Source: Variovorax paradoxus
GTDB taxonomy: Bacteria > Pseudomonadota > Gammaproteobacteria > Burkholderiales > Burkholderiaceae_C
Direction: 5' to 3'
Length of the DNA stretch: 64,000 nt
Assembly (NCBI RefSeq): GCF_022009635.1
Contig: NZ_CP091716.1
Span: 5,353,501-5,417,500 of the forward strand
Position numbers and translations under genes: made by a program. Under the pieces are notes generated by a model. The model did not search any database and had not been told where the DNA came from. It saw nothing but the letters and a program-made list of their open reading frames with translations. The stretch's first letter is position 1. Each line of letters opens with the position of its first letter. Positions 34,171 through 42,627 of the stretch are shown here, one piece after another.

Positions 34171-34410
34171 ATGTCCATGGAATTTCTTCGGGTCCTTGCC
34201 GAGCAGAAATTGCCATACGTCCTTCACGCGCCCGCGGACATCGACAGGTTGCGCGTGCTGCGTGCGGCCGAACTGGTAACTGCCTTCATCCCCCCGTCGG
34301 ACCGCGCGCCCGATGCGCGCGCCATCCGTCAGCTGGCCCAGGTCGAATCGATCACCGCCAAGGGCAAGCTGGCACTCAACAAAGCCACCTCGGCATTCAT
34401 CGAGCTCTGA
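34171..34410 (+). CDS. Small conserved-looking hypothetical protein
   Basis: A 79-aa protein, MSMEFLRVLAEQKLPYVLHAPADIDRLRVLRAAELVTAFIPPSDRAPDARAIRQLAQVESITAKGKLALNK..., with no signal peptide or membrane segment; predicted mainly helical. The start at 34171 is chosen because AAAGGAGA lies 7 nt before it. I do not recognise a family. Its 3' end overlaps the end of the convergent gene at 34397 by 14 bp. Confidence 0.75.
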   Translation: MSMEFLRVLAEQKLPYVLHAPADIDRLRVLRAAELVTAFIPPSDRAPDARAIRQLAQVESITAKGKLALNKATSAFIEL

Positions 34411-34747
34411 GCAGCAGGCGCTCCAGCGTCTTGCCGATGGCCTGCGGCTTGTCGGCCCCTTCCCCGAGTTCGCAACTTTGCGCCTGCACGCGCTCCGGCC
34501 CGCGCGGACCGGGCATGTAGAACAGGCGCTCGCAGTCGCAGCGCAGCCGGCCCTTCAACGCCTTGGTGCGGGTGTCGCGCACTTCGGCCACCCAGCACGA
34601 ATCGGCGCAGCCGCAGGAGCGGTACTCGAGCACTTCGCCGCGCGTGCGCCAGGGCAGCTCGTAGCTGCCCGTGCCCCCGGCGGCATGAACGCCCGAGGCG
34701 AACGCCGCCCCGAGCAAGGCACAAACAGGCAGCAGGATCCGGCGCAT
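34397..34747 (-). CDS. Exported cysteine-containing hypothetical protein
   Basis: A 116-aa protein with signal peptide MRRILLPVCALLGAAFASGVHAA and a mature part with six cysteines (YRSCGCADSCW, LRCDCERL and QSCELGE), suggesting disulfides or a metal site in the periplasm. No family recognised. The gene lies 17 bp after gdhA on the same strand but no functional tie is visible. Confidence 0.75.
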   Translation of the reverse strand: MRRILLPVCALLGAAFASGVHAAGGTGSYELPWRTRGEVLEYRSCGCADSCWVAEVRDTRTKALKGRLRCDCERLFYMPGPRGPERVQAQSCELGEGADKPQAIGKTLERLLLRAR

Positions 34748-34763
34748 GGCCGAAAGCGTAGCG

Positions 34764-36107
34764 TCAGACCACGCCCTGCGCCAGCATCGCGTCGGCCACG
34801 CGCACGAAGCCGGCGATGTTCGCGCCGTCGACGTAGCTCACGCCACCGTCCTTGCGCGCGCCGTAGTGCAGGCACGACTCGTGGATGCCCTGCATGATCT
34901 GCAGCAGGCGGGCGTCGACCTCGTCGCGCGTCCATGAAAGGCGCGCGGCGTTCTGGCTCATCTCCAGGCCCGATGTCGCCACGCCGCCCGCGTTGCTCGC
35001 CTTGCCCGGCGCATACAGCACGCCGTGGCCTTCGAACACCTTCACCGCGTCCATGGTCGAGGGCATGTTGGCGCCTTCGGCCACGCAGACCACGCCGTTC
35101 TTCACGAGCATGCGCGCGTCTTCCTCGTTGAGTTCATTCTGCGTGGCGCTGGGCAGCGCCACGTCGACCGGCACGTGCCACGGCGTGGCGCCGGCCACGA
35201 AGCGCGCGCCGGTGCGCTCGGCGTAGTCGCTGACGCGGCCGTAGAGATGGTTCTTGACGTCCATCAGCACCGCGAGCTTCTCGGTCGTGAAGCCGTCTTC
35301 GTCGACCACCGTACCGCTCGAATCCGACACCGTCACCACCTTGGCGCCCAGCGCCATCGCCTTTTCGATGGTGTACTGCGCGACGTTGCCCGCGCCCGAG
35401 ACGCTCACGCGCATGCCCTCGAAGCCGCGGCCCTTGCGCTTGAGCATTTCCTGCGCGAAGTAGACGTTGCCGTAGCCGGTGGCCTCGGGGCGGATCAGCG
35501 AGCCGCCGAAGCTCAGGCCCTTGCCGGTGAAGACGCAGTCGGCGCGGTTGGTCAGTTTCTTGACCATGCCGGCCATGAAGCCCACCTCGCGCCCGCCCAC
35601 GCCCACGTCGCCCGCCGGCACGTCGGTGTCGGAGCCGATGTGGCGGAACAGCTCGCTCACGAAGGCCTGGCAGAAGCGCATCACCTCGCCCTGGCTCTTG
35701 CCCTTGGGGTCGAAGTCGGCGCCGCCCTTGCCGCCGCCCATGGGCAGCGTGGTCAGCGCGTTCTTGAAGGTCTGTTCGAAGGCCAGGAACTTGAGGATCG
35801 ACAGGTTGACCGACGGATGGAAGCGCAGGCCGCCCTTGTACGGCCCGATGGCCAGGCTGTGCTGGATGCGAAAGCCGCGGTTGACCTGCACCTCGCCGTG
35901 GTCGTCGACCCAGGACACGCGGAACATCACCACGCGCTCGGGTTCGACCAGCCGCTCCAGCAGGCTGTGGCCGGTGTATTTCGGGTGCTGCTCGATGTAG
36001 GGCCAAAGGCTTTCCATGACCTCGGTCACGGCTTGCAGGTACTCGGGCTGTCCGGGGTTGCGTTGTGCGACATGTGCCAGGAAACCCCCGACGGATGCGT
36101 GCTTCAT
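34764..36107 (-). CDS. gdhA: NADP-specific glutamate dehydrogenase
   Basis: A 447-aa enzyme, the same length as E. coli GdhA. Substrate residues are in RGFRIQHSLAIGPYKGGLRFHPSVN and catalytic K127 in LPMGGGKGGADFDPKGKS; the nucleotide domain has VSGAGNVAQYTIEKAMALGAKVVTVSDSSG. It makes glutamate from 2-oxoglutarate and ammonium. The start at 36107 has AAGGA 7 nt upstream. The upstream region (36134-36147) has an inverted repeat that may bind a regulator. It is divergent from the T6SS cluster. Its product, glutamate, is also the likely substrate class of the Asp/Glu racemase in that cluster, which may be coincidence. Confidence 0.96.
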   Translation of the reverse strand: MKHASVGGFLAHVAQRNPGQPEYLQAVTEVMESLWPYIEQHPKYTGHSLLERLVEPERVVMFRVSWVDDHGEVQVNRGFRIQHSLAIGPYKGGLRFHPSVNLSILKFLAFEQTFKNALTTLPMGGGKGGADFDPKGKSQGEVMRFCQAFVSELFRHIGSDTDVPAGDVGVGGREVGFMAGMVKKLTNRADCVFTGKGLSFGGSLIRPEATGYGNVYFAQEMLKRKGRGFEGMRVSVSGAGNVAQYTIEKAMALGAKVVTVSDSSGTVVDEDGFTTEKLAVLMDVKNHLYGRVSDYAERTGARFVAGATPWHVPVDVALPSATQNELNEEDARMLVKNGVVCVAEGANMPSTMDAVKVFEGHGVLYAPGKASNAGGVATSGLEMSQNAARLSWTRDEVDARLLQIMQGIHESCLHYGARKDGGVSYVDGANIAGFVRVADAMLAQGVV

Positions 36108-36133
36108 TCCAGTCCTTCTTGTTTCAAATTGGT

Positions 36134-36147
36134 GCATAACCTTATGC
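36134..36147. promoter_or_regulatory. Inverted repeat in the gdhA promoter
   Basis: GCATAA-CC-TTATGC, perfect 6-bp arms, 27-40 bp before the gdhA start codon (minus strand). The position fits an operator; which regulator binds cannot be said. Confidence 0.4.
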
Positions 36148-36371
36148 GAATCTTGCATTTTGCCCGATTCATGAACCAATTCGAGGCTCAAAACCCCTTT
36201 CAGGTGCAGACCAAATGGCTACCCGGCCAATTGATGCCCCAAAAGCGGTCGTTCGCCGGCTTCGCGCCATTTCGCCCCGCGCCGCCTCCCCGCGCGCGAT
36301 AGCGCCGCATTCACTTTCTTGTCATTGGACTTTGGTCCGATGCGCCGCACGCCTCATCGACCTAGCATTTG

Positions 36372-36389
36372 GTCACTTATTTGTGTGAC
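36372..36389. promoter_or_regulatory. Inverted repeat upstream of the T6SS promoter
   Basis: GTCAC-TTATTTGT-GTGAC with 5-bp perfect arms, part of a longer imperfect repeat TTTG(G)TCAC / GTGACAAA. It lies about 95 bp upstream of the tssB -35, a typical activator position. Confidence 0.4.
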
Positions 36390-36482
36390 AAAGCTCTCAT
36401 ATATGTAACTTTTCCTGCAGTACATCCTTGTTTTTATTGAGCTTTGTCTCTCGAAAAAGGGGTCCCTCCCCAATTCTGGGGA

Positions 36483-36511
36483 TTGTTAGTAAATATCTCG
36501 ATTTGTATCTT
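36483..36511 (+). promoter_or_regulatory. Candidate sigma-70 promoter of the T6SS operon
   Basis: TTGTTA (36483-36488), 17-bp spacer, TATCTT (36506-36511). It would give a leader of about 118 nt before the tssB ATG at 36636. No sigma-54 (GG-N10-GC) promoter was seen on this strand. Confidence 0.5.
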
Positions 36512-36635
36512 CCGTGCGTCTTTGATGCATGCCGGGACGGCAACGGCAACGGACAGCGCGCCGCCGAAACCGGCGAAGAGCGCCGAAAACTTCAACGTGT
36601 GTTCCTGTCAATTCAACCTTTTCTGAGAGCGAAAA

Positions 36636-37211
36636 ATGTCGAATAGCTTGCAAAAATGGGTCGGCCGCAATCGTCCGCCGCGCGTCCAGATCACCTATGA
36701 CGTCGAGATCGGCGACGCCGTCGAGAAGAAAGAGCTGCCGCTGGTCGTGGGCCTGCTGGCCGACCTGTCGGGCCAGCCCGTGCAGCCCCTGCCGAAGCTC
36801 AAGGAGCGCCGCTTCGTCGAGATCGACCGCGACAACTTCGACGAAGTGCTCGGCAACATCTCGCCCCGCCTCGACCTGTCGGTGTCCGACACCCTCAAGG
36901 GCGACGGCAACCTGAAGATCGAACTGAACTTCAAGGAGTTCGGCGACTTCCACCCCGAAGCCATCGTGAGCCAGGTGCCCCGCCTGGCCAAGCTGCTCGA
37001 AGCCCGCCAGCAACTGCGCGACCTGCTCGCCAAGCTCGACGGCAACGACGAACTCGACGACCTGCTCGAGAACGTGGTGAAGAACAGCGAAGACCTCAAG
37101 GCCGTCCAGAGCCAGGCCAAGGCCGAAGCCGGCACCGCCGCGCCCGCCGCCGCCCCCCAGGCCGCCGCCGAAACCCAGACGTCCACCGAAGCCGAAGCTC
37201 CGGCTGCGTGA
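36636..37211 (+). CDS. tssB: T6SS contractile sheath small subunit TssB
   Basis: A 191-aa TssB/VipA protein: QKWVGRNRPPRVQITYDVEIGDAVEKKELPLVVGLLADLSG, RRFVEIDRDNFDEVLGNISPRLDL, and LNFKEFGDFHPEAIVSQVPRL. It forms the cytoplasmic sheath with TssC. The last 40 residues are an Ala/Pro/Glu-rich tail not needed for the fold. First gene of the cluster, about 120 nt behind the candidate promoter. Confidence 0.97.
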   Translation: MSNSLQKWVGRNRPPRVQITYDVEIGDAVEKKELPLVVGLLADLSGQPVQPLPKLKERRFVEIDRDNFDEVLGNISPRLDLSVSDTLKGDGNLKIELNFKEFGDFHPEAIVSQVPRLAKLLEARQQLRDLLAKLDGNDELDDLLENVVKNSEDLKAVQSQAKAEAGTAAPAAAPQAAAETQTSTEAEAPAA

Positions 37212-37271
37212 TCAACCACGCCGGCGGCCGCCCCGCGGGCGCGAACCGGCAATTCTTGAATGGTGATAGAG

Positions 37272-38771
37272 ATGGCCAACAAATCCAAAGCCGCCGAAGC
37301 CGGCAGCGCAGCGACCACCGTCACGACCAGTGACATGAGCCTGCTCGACAAGATCGTCTACGAAGGCAAGATGACGACCGAGCCTTCGCAGGGCGCCTAC
37401 GCGAAGAAGCTGATCGGTCAGCTCGCCTCGCAGATCCTCGACGAAGGCATGAAGACCAGCCCCGACAAGGGCGTGGTCACGCTGATCAACGAGCGCGTCG
37501 CCGAGATCGACCGCCTGCTGACCGACCAGCTCAACGCGATCCTGCACGCCCCCGAGTTCCAGGCCCTCGAAGGCTCCTGGCGCGGCCTGCACGACATGGT
37601 GTTCGGCACCGAGACCGGCAGCAACCTCAAGCTGCGCCTGCTGAACGTGAGCAAGAAGGACCTGCTCAAGGACCTGGAGACCGCCGTCGACCACGACACC
37701 AGCGTGCTCTTCAAGAAGATCTACGAAGAGGAATACGGCACCTACGGCGGCCACCCCTACTCGCTCCTGATCGGCGACTACTACTTCAGCCGCCATCCGC
37801 AGGACATCGCCCTGCTGGAACGCGTCTCGCGCGTGGCCGCCGCCGCGCACGCGCCCTTCATCGCCGCCGCCGCCCCCGCGCTGTTCGACTTCAAGTCGTT
37901 CACCGAACTGGGCATTCCGCGCGACCTCTCCAAGACCTTCGAGAGCGCCGAGCTCGCCTCGTGGCGCAGCTTCCGCGAATCGGAAGATTCGCGCTACGTG
38001 TCGCTGGTGCTGCCCAGCTACGCCGCCCGCCTGCCCTACGGCGCCAAGACCATCCCCGTCGAGAACTTCAACTACGAAGAAGACGTGGACGGCTCCGACC
38101 ACGGCAAGTACCTGTGGGCCAACGCGGCCTACCAGCTCGGCCTGCGCATCACGCAGGCACACTCGATGTACGGCTGGACCACGGCCATCCGCGGCGTCGA
38201 AGGCGGCGGCAAGGTCGACGGCATGGTGGCCCACGCCTACAAGACGGACGAAGGCGACATCGCCCTGAAGCCGCCGACGGAAGTGACCATCACCGACCGC
38301 CGCGAAAAGGAACTGAGCGACCTGGGCTTCATCGCCATCGTCAATTCCAAGGGTTCGAACACCGCGGCCTTCTTCGGCGGCCAGACCGTGAACAAGCCCA
38401 AGGTGTACGACAAGGACGCGGCCAACGCCAACGCGGCCGTCTCGGCCCGCCTGCCCTACATCCTGGCGGCCTCGCGTTTCGCGCACTACCTGAAGGTGAT
38501 CGTGCGCGACAAGATCGGCAGCTTCCAGACGCAGGCCGACATGCAGAAGCACCTGAACAACTGGGTGGCCAACTACGTGCTGGTGAGCCCCTCGGCGCCG
38601 CAGGCCATGAAGGCCAAGTACCCGCTGAGCCAGGCCCGCGTGGACGTGACCGAAGTGCCGGGCAAGCCGGGCTCGTACCGCGCCATCGCCTTCCTGAAGC
38701 CGCACTTCCAGCTCGAGGAACTCTCGGCCTCCATCCGCCTGGTGGCCGACCTGCCGGCCGCGGCCGCCTGA
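37272..38771 (+). CDS. tssC: T6SS contractile sheath large subunit TssC
   Basis: A 499-aa TssC/VipB protein. Signatures: LNAILHAPEFQALEGSWRGLHDMVF, LFKKIYEEEYGTYGGHPYSLLIGDYYF, SLVLPSYAARLPYG, and VIVRDKIGSF; the C terminus ends HFQLEELSASIRLVADLP. It polymerises with TssB around the Hcp tube. The ATG at 37272 is preferred (GGTGA upstream); an in-frame ATG at 37260 would add four residues. Confidence 0.97.
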   Translation: MANKSKAAEAGSAATTVTTSDMSLLDKIVYEGKMTTEPSQGAYAKKLIGQLASQILDEGMKTSPDKGVVTLINERVAEIDRLLTDQLNAILHAPEFQALEGSWRGLHDMVFGTETGSNLKLRLLNVSKKDLLKDLETAVDHDTSVLFKKIYEEEYGTYGGHPYSLLIGDYYFSRHPQDIALLERVSRVAAAAHAPFIAAAAPALFDFKSFTELGIPRDLSKTFESAELASWRSFRESEDSRYVSLVLPSYAARLPYGAKTIPVENFNYEEDVDGSDHGKYLWANAAYQLGLRITQAHSMYGWTTAIRGVEGGGKVDGMVAHAYKTDEGDIALKPPTEVTITDRREKELSDLGFIAIVNSKGSNTAAFFGGQTVNKPKVYDKDAANANAAVSARLPYILAASRFAHYLKVIVRDKIGSFQTQADMQKHLNNWVANYVLVSPSAPQAMKAKYPLSQARVDVTEVPGKPGSYRAIAFLKPHFQLEELSASIRLVADLPAAAA

Positions 38772-38820
38772 TACCCCCGACATCCACGTCTACACACAGA
38801 CAGACTGAAAGAACTTTCAC

Positions 38821-39303
38821 ATGCCTATCTACCTCAAGATGCCCGGTGTGACCGGCCAGACCCAGATCGAGGGCCACAAGGACGAAATGGAAGTCCAGAG
38901 CTTCCAGTTCGGCGCCGGCCTCGCCGTGACCTCGGGCACCTCCAACCAGGAGCGCACCGCGGGCAAGCCCAGCTTCTCCGAGATCACGGTGACCCGCACC
39001 ACCGACTCGGCCACGCCCCAGCTGATGCAGAAGCTGGCCGGCGGCGAAGTGTTCGCGGGCGACACCATCATCACCTTCCCGCGCGAAGACAAGAGCGGCC
39101 TGCTGCCCCTGATGGTCGTGACCCTGACCGACGTGATCCTCAGCGGCTTCTCGGTGTCCAGCGGCGGCGACCTGCCCCAGGAAAGCATCTCGCTGAACTA
39201 CGCGGCCATCAAGGTCGAATACACCAAGCAGAAGGAAGAAGGCGGCCAGGAAGGCGTCGCACCGTTCGGCTGGGATCTGTCGAAGAACACCGCGGTCGCG
39301 TGA
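38821..39303 (+). CDS. hcp: T6SS tube protein Hcp (TssD)
   Basis: A 160-aa Hcp: MPIYLKMPGVTGQTQIEGHKDEMEVQSFQFGAG, FSEITVTRTTDSATPQLMQKLAGGEVFAGDTIITF, ending FGWDLSKNTAVA. It forms the hexameric rings of the inner tube and may carry small effectors in its lumen. AAAGAACTTTC lies just before the ATG. Between tssC and tssE in the cluster. Confidence 0.97.
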   Translation: MPIYLKMPGVTGQTQIEGHKDEMEVQSFQFGAGLAVTSGTSNQERTAGKPSFSEITVTRTTDSATPQLMQKLAGGEVFAGDTIITFPREDKSGLLPLMVVTLTDVILSGFSVSSGGDLPQESISLNYAAIKVEYTKQKEEGGQEGVAPFGWDLSKNTAVA

Positions 39304-39332
39304 GGGCCCGACGCTGACGTCCGGCGCCCACC

Positions 39333-39791
39333 GTGTCCGAACTTGTCAAAGGGGGCGTCGCGCCCCTGTTCGACCGGCTGGCGTCGGCGCTGTCCGAGCA
39401 CGCCCATGGGGTGCATCTCGAGACGATGGAGTCCGTGCAGGACTCCATCGGCCGCGAGCTGCGCCAGCTTTTCAACACCCGTTCGCCGCTGTCGATGGCC
39501 GACTACGCGCAAGGCAGCGGCACGGTGCTGGAGTACGGCATTCCCGATTTCTCCGCGCTCAGCGCGCAGAACACCACCGACCTGCAACAGCTTGCCGCAG
39601 TGCTGCGCCAGGCTGTGCAGCGCTATGAGCCGCGCCTGTCGGAAGTGAGCGTGCAGGTCAGCGCCACGCCCAACCGGCATGAAGTCGCGCGGGTGCGCAT
39701 CGGTGCGCAGGCGCGGGCCGGGCTCGCGCTGCGCCGCGTCGACTTCGAGATGCTGCTCGGCACGCCGGACAGCCTGATGAAAGTCGCCTGA
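39333..39791 (+). CDS. tssE: T6SS baseplate protein TssE
   Basis: A 152-aa gp25-like baseplate protein, GTG start. PLFDRLASA near the N terminus, then ESVQDSIGRELRQLFNTRSPL and YGIPDFSAL, the EIxxLLNTR-like region of TssE, and RYEPRLSEVSVQV. It joins TssF/TssG in the baseplate wedge. The stop is one base from the tssF start. Confidence 0.95.
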   Translation: MSELVKGGVAPLFDRLASALSEHAHGVHLETMESVQDSIGRELRQLFNTRSPLSMADYAQGSGTVLEYGIPDFSALSAQNTTDLQQLAAVLRQAVQRYEPRLSEVSVQVSATPNRHEVARVRIGAQARAGLALRRVDFEMLLGTPDSLMKVA

Positions 39792-39792
39792 C

Positions 39793-41604
39793 GTGTCCGA
39801 CATCCAGCACAGCGACCTGCTGCAGTACTACAAGCGCGAACTGTCCTACCTGCGAGGACAGGGGGCGGACTTCGCCCAGCGCTACCCCAAGGTCGCCTCC
39901 CGGCTCTCGCTGCACGGCGGCGAATCGCTGGACCCGCATACCGAGCGGCTGATCGAATCGGTCGCCTTTCTTTCGGCGCGCGTGCACCGAGACCTCGACC
40001 AGGAATTTCCCGACGTCGCCTACGCGCTGCTCGACAACCTCTGCCCGTCGCTGGTGCAGCCGCTGCCCTCGATGTCGGTGGCGCAGTTCACGCTCGACCC
40101 GACGCAGGGCAAGGTCACGGCCGGCTTTCGCGTGCCGCGCCACACCATGCTGAATGCGCGCACCGCGCATCCGCATTCCGCGCCGGGCCAGGCCCCGCAG
40201 TCGCGCGAATGCCGCTTCCGCACCGCCTGGGACACCGTGCTGTGGCCGCTGCGCGTCTCGCATGCCGCCATCGACACCGACGCCGTACTGCGGCTCACGC
40301 TCGAGTGCGACGCCGGCACCGACTTCGCCGAGCTCGAGATCGACAACCTGCGCATTCACCTGCAGGGCGACTGGATGCTCACCATGCCGCTGTACGACGC
40401 GCTGGTGGCGGGCGTGAAGTCGGTCGGCGTCATGCCCGAAGGCGGCGCGCTGCAGATGCTGCCGCCCGACGCATGGCGCGAGGTCGGCTTCGCCGAAGGC
40501 GAAGAGGTGCTGCCGCAGCCCGCCAACGCACAGCCCGCCTACGGCCTGCTGCAGGAGTACTTCGCGTTTCCGCGCAAGTTCCATTTCTTCGACCTGCATC
40601 ACCTGCGCGCGCGCCTGGGCCGCGGGCAGCGCTGCGACCTGGTGTTCCAGCTCGACCGGCCCACGCGCGCGCTGCGGCACCTGGACGCCGAGAACTTCCA
40701 GCTCGGCTGCACGCCCATCGTCAACCTGTTCCCGCGCGTGAGCGAGCCGCTGGTGATGGACCAGCGCCACTACGAATACATGCTGGTGCCCGACCGCCAG
40801 CGCGACGCGACCACCGAAGTGCATTCCATCGTCTCGGTGATCGCCTCCGACCCGGACGCCGACAAGCCGGTGAACGTGCCGGGCTTCGCCGCGCTCGGCC
40901 ATGTGGACGGCGCCCAGGGCGCGCAGGGTTCGCAGGGCGCCGTGTTCTGGGCCGCCCGGCGCGAGCCCTGCCTGCGCCAGAACATTCCGGGCACCGACGT
41001 CTTCCTGTCTTTCGTCGACCAGGGCAAGACGCACAGCCGGCCCGCGCAACCTGTGGTGTATGCGCACCTGCTGTGCACCAACCGCCGGCTGGCCGAGCAA
41101 GTGCCCGTGGGCGCGCGGCTGGTGGCCGAAGGCCCGTCGCAGCCCACCAGCGTGCGCTGCCTTTACGAGCCCACCGCACAGCGCGACCCGCCGCTGGGCA
41201 GCGAGACGCTGTGGCGGCTGGTGTCGCTGCTCACGCTCAACCACCAGTCGCTGGTGGACGGCTCCACCGGCCGCGAGCAGCTGCGCGAGATGCTGCTGCT
41301 GTTCGCCTCCGACAGCCGGCGCGACCACGCGCAGATCCGCGGCATCGCCGGGCTCTCGGCGCGCGGCGTCACCGCCCACGTGGGCACCGAGGCCTGGCGC
41401 GGCTACTGCCGCGGCACGCAGGTCACGCTCGAATTCGAGGACGACGCCTTCGTCGGCGGCTCCCCTCTCATGATGTCGGCCGTGCTCGCGCGGTTCTTCG
41501 CCATGTACACCTCGGTGAACTCCTTCGTGCGCCTGGTGGTGCGCGACGGCGACGAAGTGCGCAAGCAATGGGCGCCGATGACGGGCCGGCAGGTCGTGCT
41601 GTGA
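39793..41604 (+). CDS. tssF: T6SS baseplate protein TssF
   Basis: A 603-aa TssF, GTG start. Typical N terminus DLLQYYKRELSYLRGQGADFAQRYPKVASRLSL and ERLIESVAFLSARVHRDLDQEFPDVAYALLDNLCPS; ends YTSVNSFVRLVVRDGDEVRKQWAPMTGRQVVL. Baseplate wedge component. Its stop overlaps the tssG GTG start by 4 nt. Confidence 0.97.
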   Translation: MSDIQHSDLLQYYKRELSYLRGQGADFAQRYPKVASRLSLHGGESLDPHTERLIESVAFLSARVHRDLDQEFPDVAYALLDNLCPSLVQPLPSMSVAQFTLDPTQGKVTAGFRVPRHTMLNARTAHPHSAPGQAPQSRECRFRTAWDTVLWPLRVSHAAIDTDAVLRLTLECDAGTDFAELEIDNLRIHLQGDWMLTMPLYDALVAGVKSVGVMPEGGALQMLPPDAWREVGFAEGEEVLPQPANAQPAYGLLQEYFAFPRKFHFFDLHHLRARLGRGQRCDLVFQLDRPTRALRHLDAENFQLGCTPIVNLFPRVSEPLVMDQRHYEYMLVPDRQRDATTEVHSIVSVIASDPDADKPVNVPGFAALGHVDGAQGAQGSQGAVFWAARREPCLRQNIPGTDVFLSFVDQGKTHSRPAQPVVYAHLLCTNRRLAEQVPVGARLVAEGPSQPTSVRCLYEPTAQRDPPLGSETLWRLVSLLTLNHQSLVDGSTGREQLREMLLLFASDSRRDHAQIRGIAGLSARGVTAHVGTEAWRGYCRGTQVTLEFEDDAFVGGSPLMMSAVLARFFAMYTSVNSFVRLVVRDGDEVRKQWAPMTGRQVVL

Positions 41605-42614
41605 TCGAAGAACTCAGCGCCCGCCCGCAGGACTTCAACCTGTTCCAGGCCATCAGCCTGCTCGAGCGCGCCGCGCCCGACGCGGTGCCCGTGGGGCGCT
41701 CGCAAGGCCCGCGCGAACGCGAGGCCGTGCGGCTGCACGCCTTCGTCTCGCTGGCCTTCGAGGCCAGCGACGTGCGCGAGGTCGACACCGACGCCCCCAC
41801 CGGCGAGCCCTTCTCGCTCACCACGCCCGCGCTCTCGCTGGGCGGCAGCGGCGGCCCGCTGCCGATGCCCGTCACCGAGATGCTGCTGGAGCGCCGGCAG
41901 CGGCGCGACCACGCGACGGCCGACTTCCTCGACATCTTCAACCACCGCTTCCTGGCCTTCCTGTACCGCAGCCGCCGCAAGCACCATGTGGCGCTCAACC
42001 CGCACTCGCCTTCCAGCTCGACCCTGGCGTCCACGCTGGATGCCGCCAGCGCGCTGGGCCTGCGCTCCGGCGTGCGCGCGCCCGACGGCTCTGCCCTGTG
42101 GCTGCGCCATGCGGGCCTGCTGGGCGGTGCGCCGCGCGGCATGACCGCCCTGCTGGCGCTGCTGCGCGACCGTCTCGGCGTGCAGGTGCAGGGCACGCAG
42201 TTCCGCGGCCGCTGGCTCGCGCTGGAGCCCGATGCCTCGGCGCGGCTGGACATGCGCACGCCGCTGGGCGGCGGCGCCGTGCTCGGCAAGCGCGTGTGGG
42301 ACCAGGGCGCCGGCATCCGCCTCACGTTCAGCGACCTGAGCCAGCAGCGCCTGCGCGACCTGCTGCCCCGGGGCGCCGACCATGCGCTCGCCAAATGGCT
42401 GGTGCGCCGCTTCATTCCGCAGGACCTGAAGGTCGAGATGGAACTGCAACTGGCGCCCGCCGAACGGCGCAGCAGCCTGCTCGGCGCCGCGAACCCGATG
42501 CGCCTGGGCTGGACCTCGTGGGTCGCCGGCCCTTCTTTCCGGGGCACGCTGCCCCCCGTTCAACACACCCTGACCAGCGACGCCGGCGATGCCGGCGGCG
42601 CGCCCGGCGCCTGA
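41601..42614 (+). CDS. tssG: T6SS baseplate protein TssG
   Basis: A 337-aa TssG with GTG start in GTGA overlap with tssF. PQDFNLFQAISLLERAAPDAVPVG and the LPMPVTEMLLERRQRRDHATADFLDIFNHRFLAFLYRSRRKH region are diagnostic of TssG. It completes the TssE-F-G wedge. Confidence 0.96.
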   Translation: MIEELSARPQDFNLFQAISLLERAAPDAVPVGRSQGPREREAVRLHAFVSLAFEASDVREVDTDAPTGEPFSLTTPALSLGGSGGPLPMPVTEMLLERRQRRDHATADFLDIFNHRFLAFLYRSRRKHHVALNPHSPSSSTLASTLDAASALGLRSGVRAPDGSALWLRHAGLLGGAPRGMTALLALLRDRLGVQVQGTQFRGRWLALEPDASARLDMRTPLGGGAVLGKRVWDQGAGIRLTFSDLSQQRLRDLLPRGADHALAKWLVRRFIPQDLKVEMELQLAPAERRSSLLGAANPMRLGWTSWVAGPSFRGTLPPVQHTLTSDAGDAGGAPGA

Positions 42615-42627
42615 GCCGCACATTCTT

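Larger units (their letters stand above)
36108..36635. other. Divergent promoter region between gdhA and the T6SS cluster
   Basis: 528 bp without a gene, AT-rich from about 36370 to 36530 in an otherwise GC-rich window. It holds several inverted repeats: GCATAA-CC-TTATGC (36134-36147, close to gdhA), ATTGGAC-TTTG-GTCCGAT (36324-36341, one mismatch), GTCAC-TTATTTGT-GTGAC (36372-36389), and CCCCA-ATTC-TGGGG (36468-36481). A promoter for tssB is visible at 36483-36511. Short frames in this region have no coding character and no ribosome site. Confidence 0.6.

Noticed and set aside
36428..36646. Short frames in the gdhA-tssB gap
   Set aside because: AT-rich promoter sequence with no ribosome site and overlapping the tssB start; no coding character.
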